Shown here: positions 1 to 7,016 of the stretch, in pieces
Layout: each line of letters begins with the position of its first letter
Position numbering within the stretch: the stretch's first letter is position 1
From: Aquificales bacterium
Lineage (GTDB): Bacteria; Aquificota; Aquificia; Aquificales; QOAS01
Length of the DNA: 22,209 nucleotides
Direction of reading: 5' to 3'
Assembly: GCA_027035985.1 (NCBI GenBank)
Contig: JALVTI010000139.1
Span: 1 to 22,209 of the forward strand
Translations under genes and position numbers: made by a program
The notes under the pieces: generated by a model
Told to the model about the DNA's origin: nothing
The model's database searches: none
Seen by the model: the letters and a program-made list of their open reading frames with translations, nothing else

Positions 1-121
1 TTGTGGGGACTATGGAACTTTCCTTTACCCCCTTTCAGAGGGATTTTATAAATAGCGGTTTTCCTCTTAGCATTTGCTATTCCCTCCTTTTGGCGCTAGC
101 TTCAGAAAGTTGCTGTTAGGC
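1..121. other. Left-edge segment, no recognisable gene
   Basis: No gene is supported here. Short plus-strand frames end at stops near 49, 53, 68 and 117; one of them could be the last residues of a gene entering from outside the window, but none is long enough to recognise. The segment leads directly into the carbonic anhydrase remnant. An AT-rich TTTATAAAT run lies at about 46-54 and could be a -10-like element, without a convincing -35 partner. Confidence 0.3.
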
Positions 122-853
122 GGGCTTTTGGCTTTTTCAGTTTCTACCTTTGCCGGCGGTCATTCGGGTGGAAAGGCGGTTCACTAGGGCTACGAGGGAG
201 ATATCGCCCCCCAATATTGGGGTGACCTCTCCCCCGCCTTTATTATGTGTAAGATAGGAAAGAACCAATCGCCGATAGATATCTCCAAGGAGGGGTTAAC
301 AAAAGCTTGTTTGCAACCTTTGGAGGTTAATTACTCCGCCGATGCAAAGGTATTTTTAAACAACGGACACACCATAAAGGTGGAAACGGCGGGTGAGAGT
401 TATATCGTCCTCGACGGGAGGAAATTCTATTTGAGGCAGTTCCACTTCCATACCCCAAGCGAACACACAATTGACGGAAAACACTACCCTATGGAGGTTC
501 ACTTCGTCCATACCGACCGCTACGGGAATATAGCGGTTGTAGGCGTCCTCTTTAAGGTCGGAAAGAGAAATCCCGCCCTCGATAGGTTAATTCCCTATAT
601 GCCCTACAAGGTTGGGGAGAAAAATTACCTCCCGCTGAAGTTTAATCCGGTATATCTATTTCCCCAAAATAGGGATTACTACCGCTACAGCGGGTCTTTA
701 ACCACCCCGCCCTACTCGGAGGGGGTTAGGTGGGTCGTATTTAAAACATCCGTCGAGCTGTCGGAGGAGCAGTTAAAGGCTTTTGAAACCGCTATAGGTG
801 TGAAGAACAACCGCCCCGTCCAACCGCTCAACGCGAGGAGGATACTCTATTAA
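98..853 (+). pseudogene. Alpha-carbonic anhydrase, periplasmic, disrupted by an in-frame TAG
   Basis: Alpha-carbonic anhydrases interconvert CO2 and bicarbonate with a zinc ion held by three His, normally in the periplasm of Gram-negative thermophiles. The frame open from 245 holds the whole catalytic core: zinc ligands in QFHFH and EVHFVH (His67, His69, His86 counted from the ATG at 245), the proton-shuttle His in NNGH (His42) and the SLTTPP loop. The same frame runs upstream of 245 and encodes a signal-peptide-like stretch (KLLLGGLLAFSVSTFAGG) and the family's N-terminal H-x-GY ... YWGDLSP segment. The conserved Trp codon of HWGY is TAG (185-187). There is no ATG or GTG start between the stop at 68-70 and this TAG, only TTG codons at 74, 110 and 128. 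The Cys that normally follows TTPP is Tyr157, so the family disulfide cannot form. A protein starting at 245 would have no export signal and no Shine-Dalgarno, so I read this as a decaying gene. Confidence 0.8.
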
Positions 854-894
854 TCCCCTTTTTGGTCGCCTTTTTCTTCCTACCTTTAATGGGT

Positions 895-2547
895 ATGGAA
901 AATCCCGCCCTTTACTACCACAAGAGGACTAAACACTACCCCTGGAGGTATGCGAGGTATCTGGGTTACCTCGATTGGGAAACCCAACCGAATCCCTTCC
1001 GCTTTTGGGAGGGTGCGGAGGTTGTAAGGCTACCTCTGTTGGAAGACCCTTCCCACCCGCCTTTGGCGCTCTACGACTTTTCCCTCGTAGGGGAGGAACC
1101 CTTTACTTTGGAAAACCTTTCGAAGTTTCTCGAATTGGCTCTCGGACTTTCGGCTATCAAATCGGCGGGGGGAAGCACCTGGGCGGTCAGAATGAACCCC
1201 TCCAGCGGCAACCTCCACCCGACCGAGTACTACCTGATACTGCCCGATGTGGCGGGTTTGAGGGGGGGCTTTCACTACAACCCGTTTCTGCACGCTTTGG
1301 AGAAGATAAGGGATATCCCCGCGCCTCTGGCGCGGGCTATTAGGGAACACTTCAAAACGGAGGGCTTTATCGCCGTTTTGACCTCCATTCCCTGGCGTGA
1401 GAGCTGGAAGTACGGCGAAAGGGCGCTCCGCTACTGCCTCCTCGATACGGGACACGCAATTGGGACTTTGCGCTTTTCGGCAAACCTAAAGGGGTGGAGG
1501 GTAAAGTGGCTCTCCGCCTTGGGTGACGGAGACCTAAAGACCCTTTTGGGGTTCGATAAGGTTGAGTTCCCCGAAGGGGAGGAGGAATTTCCCGAACTTG
1601 CGATGTTCGTCTTTCCGAAATCGATCCCCGATGTGGAGAGGGATATCCCGCCCCAAATTGTGGAGGCGTTTAAGGAACTTCCTTTCTACGGAAAACCGAA
1701 CGTCCTAAGCCCCGACAGGGTGATATGGGAAGTTGTTTATTCCACCGCAAAGGCGATAGAGAAGCCCAGAACTCCCCCCTTGAGGTTTTCCTACGGCGAC
1801 AGACCCCTGAGGGTGGAGGTTCCCTACAAACTCCGTTCGGCGGAAGAGATTATCCGAATCCGTCGGAGCGGACACATATACGACCCCAATGTGTGGATAG
1901 ATAAAGCAGTTTTCCTCCAAATGTTGGACAGGACATTGCCGAGGGATAGCTTTTCGCCCTTCGATGTTGAAATTTCCCCCACCTTTATAAGTTTGGTCTT
2001 ATTCGTCCACCGCGTTAGGGGTCTTCCAAAAGGGCTTTACACCTATATAAGGAATAAAAGGCATTTAGACCTCTTTAAGGAGCGCTTTAAGAGGAATTTC
2101 CTCTGGGAGGAGGTGGAGGAGAACCTATACCTCCTTGCGGAGGGGGATACGACCGATATTGCGGCGTATCTATCGTGCATGCAAGAGATTGCGGGAAATA
2201 GCGCCTTTGCGGTGGCTATGCTATCCGAGTTCGAACCGGTGGTTTCCAAAGCACCCTGGCTTTATAGAAATATCCACTGGGAGGCAGGTTTAATCGGGCA
2301 GGTGCTCTACCTGGAGGCTACCGGCTACGGAATAAAGGGAACGGGCATAGGGTGCTTTTTCGACGATCTAACCCACGAGGTGTTGGGGTTGGCAAAGATA
2401 CGCAAGGGGGTGATGTCGAACCTTTTAGAACCGGAGGTGGAGGTCGACAGAAGCCTGCAGGTGGTCTACCACTTTACGGTAGGGGGTGCCTACGAAGACC
2501 CACGCATTCAAACGATTCCGCCCTATAGCCACTTGGAAAATCTTTGA
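895..2547 (+). CDS. SagB-type dehydrogenase, two nitroreductase-like domains
   Basis: This belongs to the SagB/ThcOx flavin-dependent family of the nitroreductase fold. Members oxidise azolines in peptide maturation, but many free-standing homologues have unknown substrates. Two nitroreductase-like halves are visible. The first has the typical NPSSGNLHPTEYYL segment (about residues 101-114 from this start) for FMN binding; the second begins near IIRIRRSG (about 319) and ends with GTGIGCFFDD (about 484-493). The N-terminal NPALYYHKRTKHYPWRYAR stretch is typical of the family. I chose the ATG at 895 because homologues begin close to this motif; ATG 889 is equally possible, and a TTG at 862 would add a meaningless hydrophobic stretch. 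No peptide-precursor or cyclodehydratase gene lies nearby, so a bacteriocin role is not supported. A hairpin terminator follows the stop. Confidence 0.85.
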   Translation: MENPALYYHKRTKHYPWRYARYLGYLDWETQPNPFRFWEGAEVVRLPLLEDPSHPPLALYDFSLVGEEPFTLENLSKFLELALGLSAIKSAGGSTWAVRMNPSSGNLHPTEYYLILPDVAGLRGGFHYNPFLHALEKIRDIPAPLARAIREHFKTEGFIAVLTSIPWRESWKYGERALRYCLLDTGHAIGTLRFSANLKGWRVKWLSALGDGDLKTLLGFDKVEFPEGEEEFPELAMFVFPKSIPDVERDIPPQIVEAFKELPFYGKPNVLSPDRVIWEVVYSTAKAIEKPRTPPLRFSYGDRPLRVEVPYKLRSAEEIIRIRRSGHIYDPNVWIDKAVFLQMLDRTLPRDSFSPFDVEISPTFISLVLFVHRVRGLPKGLYTYIRNKRHLDLFKERFKRNFLWEEVEENLYLLAEGDTTDIAAYLSCMQEIAGNSAFAVAMLSEFEPVVSKAPWLYRNIHWEAGLIGQVLYLEATGYGIKGTGIGCFFDDLTHEVLGLAKIRKGVMSNLLEPEVEVDRSLQVVYHFTVGGAYEDPRIQTIPPYSHLENL

Positions 2548-2563
2548 AATATAAAAGAAGTAG

Positions 2564-2590
2564 CCCGCGCTTCGCGCGGGGATTTTTATT
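2564..2590 (+). terminator. Rho-independent terminator, probably bidirectional
   Basis: A 7-bp GC stem (CCCGCGC at 2564-2570 and GCGCGGG at 2574-2580) with a TTC loop lies 16 nt after the SagB-type gene and is followed by a T-rich run (2583-2590). On the minus strand the same stem follows the trmB stop and leads into CTACTTCTTTTATATTTC, so it may end both convergent transcripts. Confidence 0.8.
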
Positions 2591-3542
2591 TCTCCAAAAT
2601 CTCCGCCACCCTTTCCACCGCCCAGCTTACACTTCTGACGCCGACGGCGAAGGACTTGGGTTTGACCACAAAGCCGTTTTTAGTTTTGAAGATGCCCAAA
2701 AATAGGTGTTGATAAAAACCCTCCTCCCCCACGTAGAGTTCGACCAGGTCTATATCCTCCGAGCGGTAGGTGTGTTCGACCTTTAAAAAATAACCCCTTT
2801 GGGGGTCTTTTAACTCCATACCCCTCTTTAGGTTTTCGATGTTGCACCTATCCAGGCGGAGTGCCCTCAACTTTTCCACCTCCCTGTCGGTTATATCGGT
2901 CGGGTCTTTTACCTTTACAAGGAGCAGTTTAAGGGGTTTCCTACCCTCCCTTAGGGCTTTCTGCTCGTATTTGGTCGTCGGAAGGTCTATGTCGAAATCT
3001 TTCCTTACCTCAAAGAGGTCTTTTATGGGTTCGAGTTGCTCGAGGATATATTCGTAGTAGTCCGCTATATCGGTTCTTATGTAAACCCTTCCGCCGTGGC
3101 GGAGTTTGAGGGCTACCCACTTGAGGAATGAGGTTTTTAAAAGCCTCCTTTTGATGTCTCTCTTTTTGAAAAAGGGGTCGGGGTAGTTGAAGAAAAAAGC
3201 CTCCACCTGATGGGGTTTTAAAAGATACTCCACAAAGAGGTTGGCGTCGAGGTTGAACACGTAGAGGTTGTTTAATTTCCTTTGCCTGCACTTGTGGATT
3301 AGAGCCCTCACCCCCGGGTGCCACTTGTCAACCGCGAGCACCGGGCGGTCGGAAAACCTTTCGGCGAGCCAGAGGGTGAAATCCCCATTCCCGAAACCTA
3401 TCTCCACGAGCGGGTTTTCGAAATCGAGCTTTTCCTCTATAGGTTTTGAGGTGTCCCAAAAGCAGGGTTTGAACTCTCCCATTCCCTCAAGAGGAGGGTA
3501 ATTATAGGAACGCTTTGGGGAAAGGGAAAACGGATAACCCAA
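2586..3542 (-). CDS. trmB: tRNA (guanine-N7-)-methyltransferase TrmB with C-terminal extension
   Basis: TrmB methylates G46 of tRNA to m7G using S-adenosylmethionine in the cytoplasm. Motif I is VEIGFGNGDF (residues about 46-55), the family signature PDPFFKKRDIKRRL is at about 121-134, and the tRNA-recognition TKYEQKALREG segment at about 191-201. The protein has about 318 residues, roughly 100 more than the usual bacterial enzyme. The surplus is C-terminal (after about residue 215), as known for the Aquifex aeolicus enzyme. Two starts compete: TTG at 3542, 10 nt after the HU stop and without a clear Shine-Dalgarno, and ATG at 3482, which has a perfect TATAAT at 3501-3506 (minus strand) upstream. 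It lies downstream of the HU gene on the same strand and may be co-transcribed. Confidence 0.92.
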   Translation of the reverse strand: MGYPFSLSPKRSYNYPPLEGMGEFKPCFWDTSKPIEEKLDFENPLVEIGFGNGDFTLWLAERFSDRPVLAVDKWHPGVRALIHKCRQRKLNNLYVFNLDANLFVEYLLKPHQVEAFFFNYPDPFFKKRDIKRRLLKTSFLKWVALKLRHGGRVYIRTDIADYYEYILEQLEPIKDLFEVRKDFDIDLPTTKYEQKALREGRKPLKLLLVKVKDPTDITDREVEKLRALRLDRCNIENLKRGMELKDPQRGYFLKVEHTYRSEDIDLVELYVGEEGFYQHLFLGIFKTKNGFVVKPKSFAVGVRSVSWAVERVAEILEK

Positions 3543-3552
3543 AAGGGGGAAA

Positions 3553-3825
3553 TTACTTGATGAGTTCCCTAAGCTGTTTTGCGGGTTTGAAGTGAACCAC
3601 TTTACGTGCGGGAATGGTTATGATTTCCCCGGTTCTGGGGTTGCGACCCTTCCTAGCCGCCCTCTCCTTCACCTGGAAGATACCGAACCCGGGTATGGCG
3701 ATTTTTTCACCCTTTTGGAGGGCGTCGACGATAACCTCGATAAAGGCTTTGAGACACCTGTCGGCTTGCTTTTTGGAAACGCCAGCCTTTTCGGCCGCCC
3801 TTGCGATGAGTTCCGCTTTGGTCAT
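3553..3825 (-). CDS. HU/IHF-family DNA-binding protein
   Basis: A 90-residue histone-like protein that bends and compacts DNA as a dimer. The fold is fully recognisable: the N-terminal MTKAELIARAAEKAGVSKKQ helices, the GFGIFQVKERAARKGRNP segment typical of HU beta strands and arm base, the TGEIITIPA arm and the C-terminal FKPAKQLRELI helix. A clear Shine-Dalgarno GGGAGG lies at 3840-3835 with 9 nt before the ATG, in contrast to many genes here that lack one. Sequence alone does not separate HU from IHF-like subunits in this phylum. trmB follows after about 10 nt. Confidence 0.95.
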   Translation of the reverse strand: MTKAELIARAAEKAGVSKKQADRCLKAFIEVIVDALQKGEKIAIPGFGIFQVKERAARKGRNPRTGEIITIPARKVVHFKPAKQLRELIK

Positions 3826-3912
3826 CTCCCTAAACCTCCCAAGTATTAAGTTAGTTCTTAGCTTTTATATTTCCCCACTTTTGGAAAAAATGCAAGCAAA
3901 AAGAACGAGTGA

Positions 3913-4623
3913 TTAAGCGGTTATCTCGACACTTTCGCCGGGGTTAACAATTATCACTTGTGTTTCGGAACAGCATTCTGCCACGGCTTGGGCGAACACT
4001 TCGGGGTTTGCCTCTATGGGGGGCCAAGTGTTGTAGTGCATGGGAATGGCAACCTTGGGTTTTACCAGCTCGACCGCTTTAACCGCTTCGGGTATACCCA
4101 TGGTAAAGAGGCTTCCTATGGGTAGGAGCATAACGTCCGGTTTGTAGAGCTCGCCTATGAGAGCCATATCTCCGAAGAGGGCTGTGTCGCCGGTGTGGTA
4201 GACCCTAACGCCGTCGAGTTCCACAACCACGCCGGCGGGGTTTCCGAGATATATCGTTTCGCCGTTTTCCTTTATCAGGGAACTGGAGTGAACGGCGGGG
4301 GTGTAAACCATCTTTACGCCTCCGACCTCAAACCAACCGCCGATATTGCACCCGACGGTGTTGGTTGCCCCGTTTATCCTGAGGTATTCGGCTACCTCGA
4401 AGACGCCCACAACGGGTATACCCCTTTTGCCGAAATCAAGGGCGTTTTCGATGTGGTCGAAGTGTCCGTGGGTGATTACGACCAAATCGACTTTGTCGAG
4501 GAGGCTTTCGACGGTGATACCCGCCGCCTGCGCCTGGGGGTTGGAGGTTATAAAGGGATCTATAAGCACATTTTTGTAACCTTCGAGCAACCAAGTCGCG
4601 TGTCCGATAAACGTCAACCTCAT
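3913..4623 (-). CDS. UPF0173 metallo-beta-lactamase-fold hydrolase
   Basis: A 236-residue member of the UPF0173 group of the metallo-beta-lactamase superfamily, a probable cytoplasmic zinc hydrolase of unknown substrate. Metal-binding residues are visible: the opening GHAT, the THGHFDH motif (His52, His54, Asp56, His57), His112 in PAVHSS, Asp146 in HTGDTAL and His196 in PMHYNTWPP. Length and motif order match the family. No Shine-Dalgarno precedes the ATG; an AT-rich TTAACTTTTAAT stretch lies just upstream, compatible with a very short leader. It is divergent from the thermonuclease gene, with 47 bp between the starts. Confidence 0.9.
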   Translation of the reverse strand: MRLTFIGHATWLLEGYKNVLIDPFITSNPQAQAAGITVESLLDKVDLVVITHGHFDHIENALDFGKRGIPVVGVFEVAEYLRINGATNTVGCNIGGWFEVGGVKMVYTPAVHSSSLIKENGETIYLGNPAGVVVELDGVRVYHTGDTALFGDMALIGELYKPDVMLLPIGSLFTMGIPEAVKAVELVKPKVAIPMHYNTWPPIEANPEVFAQAVAECCSETQVIIVNPGESVEITA

Positions 4624-4670
4624 AGGATTAAAAGTTAATTGACACTCCCGAATGTGTAAACTCCAAGTTT

Positions 4671-5249
4671 ATGCGACTTTTAAAGGTTTTGCTCCTACTT
4701 CTACCCCTAATTGGGTGGTCTATCAAACTCCAACCCAACCACAGGTATATCTGTTATGTGGCTAAGGTCTCCGACGGGGATACGATTAAGTGCAGGTTCC
4801 CCTACCCGGTGTCGGAAAGGGTGGAAACCTATCCCGTTAGGTTAATCGGCATAGACACGCCCGAAACCGGTGTGAGGAAGAAAAACACCGGCAAACAGGC
4901 GAGGGAGATGGAGGAAATCGCCGAGGATTACTACCGCAAGAGGGTGGATATAGACCGCCGCGATGTTGTAAAGATGGGACTGGAGGCTAAGCGTTTCGTT
5001 GAAAACCTTCTCAAAGACGTCTATGTGGTGGTGGTCGAAACCGACGTACAGCCCACCGACCGCTACGGGCGCATTTTGGGATACGTCTGGCTTCCCGACG
5101 GGAGGATGTTAAACGAAGAGATTATCTGCCACGGCTACGCCCTCCCGCTTACCGTTCCCCCAAACGTGAAGTATAAAGACCTATTCCTCAAATGTTTCAG
5201 AAAGGCTGTTGAGGAAAGGAGGGGGCTTTGGGGAGAGCTCGCCCGCTGA
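4671..5249 (+). CDS. Secreted thermonuclease (staphylococcal nuclease-like)
   Basis: An SNase/TNase-family nuclease that cleaves DNA or RNA with calcium. An N-terminal signal peptide is evident (MRLLKVLLLLLPLIGWS), so it probably acts outside the cytoplasm. The OB-fold begins at DGDTIKC, and the active-site cluster RLIGIDTPE supplies counterparts of SNase Arg35, Asp40 and Glu43 (here about Arg57, Asp62, Glu65). The later DRYGRILGYVWL strand is present. The position matching SNase Arg87 (upstream of the YGR) appears to be Pro/Thr (VQPTDRYGR), so the full catalytic triad is not certain. An insertion with KQAREMEEIAEDYY separates the two halves. The stop abuts the end of the convergent YggS-type gene. 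Confidence 0.9.
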   Translation: MRLLKVLLLLLPLIGWSIKLQPNHRYICYVAKVSDGDTIKCRFPYPVSERVETYPVRLIGIDTPETGVRKKNTGKQAREMEEIAEDYYRKRVDIDRRDVVKMGLEAKRFVENLLKDVYVVVVETDVQPTDRYGRILGYVWLPDGRMLNEEIICHGYALPLTVPPNVKYKDLFLKCFRKAVEERRGLWGELAR

Positions 5250-5954
5250 TTATTCCCTCTCCCCGAATATTGCGCTTCCGACCCTCACTATCGTAGCTCC
5301 CTCCTCTATTGCGACGGGATAGTCGTGGCTCATACCCATCGAGAGCTCGGGGAGTTCCATTCCGAATTCCTCTTGGAGTTTGTTCCTAAGTTCTCTAAGC
5401 CTCCTAAAGTAGGGTCTTACCTCCTCGGGGTCTTCCCTGTAAGGGGGAATGGTCATTAAACCCCTAACCCTCAAAAGGGATGCATTCTTTAGGATATATT
5501 CCATCAGTTGGGGCGCATTTTCCGGTTCAACCCCTCCTTTGGTCTCCTCACCGCCGACGTTTACCTCCAAGAGGACATCGACTTTATCCAACCCCTTCTT
5601 GGAAGCCCTCTTTTGGAGCTCGTCGACCAGGGAGGGACGGTCGACCGAGTGTATCAAAACCACTTTGTCGATAATGTATTTGGCCTTGTTGGATTGGAGT
5701 CTTCCGATGAAGTGCCACTCTATGTCCAAATCGCTCAGGGCTTCCCACTTTTTCAAAAATTCCTGAACCCTATTCTCCCCGAAAACCCTTAAGCCCAATT
5801 CGTAAGCCCAGCGCAGGACTTGGGGCGGTTTGGTTTTGGTAGCGCCCAAGAGTTTGACGCAGTTGGAACCTCTGCCAGCTCTTTGGCAGGCTTTTTCTAT
5901 ATTTTCCCTAACCATTTCGAGGTTTCTCTTTAGTTCCTCAAAGGTGATTTCCAT
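5250..5954 (-). CDS. PLP-binding protein, YggS/PROSC family (PLP homeostasis)
   Basis: A single-domain alanine-racemase-fold protein that binds pyridoxal 5'-phosphate and buffers cellular vitamin B6; no enzymatic activity is established for the family. The PLP lysine is Lys40 in LLGATKTK, followed by the family motifs FGENRVQEF, WHFIGRLQSNK, LEVNVGGEETKGGV, RGLMTIPP and the phosphate-binding LSMGMSHDYPVAIEEGAT...VRVGSAIFG end. The 234-residue length is normal. There is no Shine-Dalgarno; an AT-rich TATTTAATATTTAAAC stretch stands immediately upstream. Its 3' end touches the thermonuclease stop, so the two are convergent without spacer. The proline-synthetase cluster often found with yggS is absent. 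Confidence 0.93.
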   Translation of the reverse strand: MEITFEELKRNLEMVRENIEKACQRAGRGSNCVKLLGATKTKPPQVLRWAYELGLRVFGENRVQEFLKKWEALSDLDIEWHFIGRLQSNKAKYIIDKVVLIHSVDRPSLVDELQKRASKKGLDKVDVLLEVNVGGEETKGGVEPENAPQLMEYILKNASLLRVRGLMTIPPYREDPEEVRPYFRRLRELRNKLQEEFGMELPELSMGMSHDYPVAIEEGATIVRVGSAIFGERE

Positions 5955-6011
5955 CGAAAGTTTAAATATTAAATAGCCCCTTTTGGTGGCTAAATTAAAA
6001 TTCTTTCACCC

Positions 6012-7016
6012 ATGCAGGAATTCCTTTTAAGCTTTGCAATAAGTTTTCTTATAGCAAATTCCAAAAAGGGATTGGATTTGTTGACAAATGAACCGCAAAA
6101 GTTTCACGAAAAACCTGTTCCCCGCATAGGTGGTTTATCGATTTTTATTTCAACGCTTTACGGTTTTTTTGTTTACAAATTACTAATTAATCCTTTAAAC
6201 CTAGCGCTAAGCGTATCATTTTTAAGCGGCTTTATTGAAGATATAACCCGTAAAATTTCGGAGAAAACTCGATTGTTAATATTAATTTTGGCCGCATTTA
6301 TAGCGATTTTTTTTGCAAATGTTTTAATTTTAAACCTCAACGAAGTTCCTATACTTGGGGAATTGGTTAAGTTTTTACCCGTAGCCGTTGTATTTACAAC
6401 TATCGCAATTGTGGGGTTGGCAAACGCTTTTAACATCATTGACGGATTGAACGGATTGGCTTCGGGAACCGCTCTAATAATTTTGGCTTCCATCTATTTC
6501 GTAGCTTCACAAAATGGGGATATAGAAATAAAAACTTTAAGTGAAATTTTATTTACCGCTATTTTGGGCTTTTTTGTTTGGAATTTTCCCTTGGGGAAGA
6601 TATTTTTAGGAGATGGAGGTGCTTACTTTATAGGTTTTTATATAGCTTGTCTGGATATTCTTTTAAATCAAAAACATCAACAGGTTTCCGATTGGTACGC
6701 ATTGGCTGTGATAATTTACCCCGTTTTTGAAGTTATCTTTTCCATAATAAGAAGAAAATTTATTTTGGGTTTAAATCCTTTAAAACCCGATAATTTCCAC
6801 CTTCATAGTTTGCTTTTTCAACTATTGATGAAAAAGCTTTCAAAAAGTTGGGCTAATCCATTAGCCACATTAACAATATTGATTACTTATACGGGATATG
6901 TTTATTTAGTTTCCATTTATTGGAGTGATACTCCTATACTTTTGTTTCTTATAGCAATTTTTTGCGCTGTCTACACCATTTTTTACTCTGCATTGTACAA
7001 AAAAGTTAGAGATTAA
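6012..7016 (+). CDS. Polyprenyl-phosphate sugar-1-phosphate transferase, WbpL/WecA-like (GT family 4)
   Basis: A multi-pass membrane enzyme of the MraY/WecA family that moves a UDP-HexNAc sugar phosphate onto undecaprenyl phosphate, the first step of O-antigen or related glycans. Signature segments: QKFHEKPVPRIGG (29-41), GFIEDITRKIS (73-83, the Mg-binding acidic motif, ED rather than the DD of MraY but common in the WbpL/WbcO subgroup), ANAFNIIDGLNGLASG (137-152), FLGDGGAYFIG (198-208) and the cytoplasmic HLHSLL (263-268). The 334-residue length is normal and about ten membrane segments are apparent. Base composition is clearly richer in A/T than its neighbours, suggesting horizontal acquisition. 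No other glycan genes are adjacent. A TAAAAT hexamer ends 10 nt before the ATG and no Shine-Dalgarno is present. Confidence 0.88.
   Translation: MQEFLLSFAISFLIANSKKGLDLLTNEPQKFHEKPVPRIGGLSIFISTLYGFFVYKLLINPLNLALSVSFLSGFIEDITRKISEKTRLLILILAAFIAIFFANVLILNLNEVPILGELVKFLPVAVVFTTIAIVGLANAFNIIDGLNGLASGTALIILASIYFVASQNGDIEIKTLSEILFTAILGFFVWNFPLGKIFLGDGGAYFIGFYIACLDILLNQKHQQVSDWYALAVIIYPVFEVIFSIIRRKFILGLNPLKPDNFHLHSLLFQLLMKKLSKSWANPLATLTILITYTGYVYLVSIYWSDTPILLFLIAIFCAVYTIFYSALYKKVRD

Noticed and set aside
185..187. Genetic code change with TAG read as Trp
   Set aside because: TAG ends several normal genes here and both affected genes have other defects, so pseudogene decay is simpler.
862..894. TTG start at 862 for the SagB-type gene
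   Set aside because: It would add a short hydrophobic stretch not seen in the family; homologues begin near the NPALYYHKRTKH motif.
1030..1455. Open frame on the minus strand inside the SagB-type gene
   Set aside because: It is antisense to a well-supported gene, has no recognisable motif or Shine-Dalgarno, and follows from the codon bias of the plus-strand gene.
4195..4638. Plus-strand frame opposite the UPF0173 gene
   Set aside because: The minus-strand protein has all metal ligands; this frame has none of its own signals.
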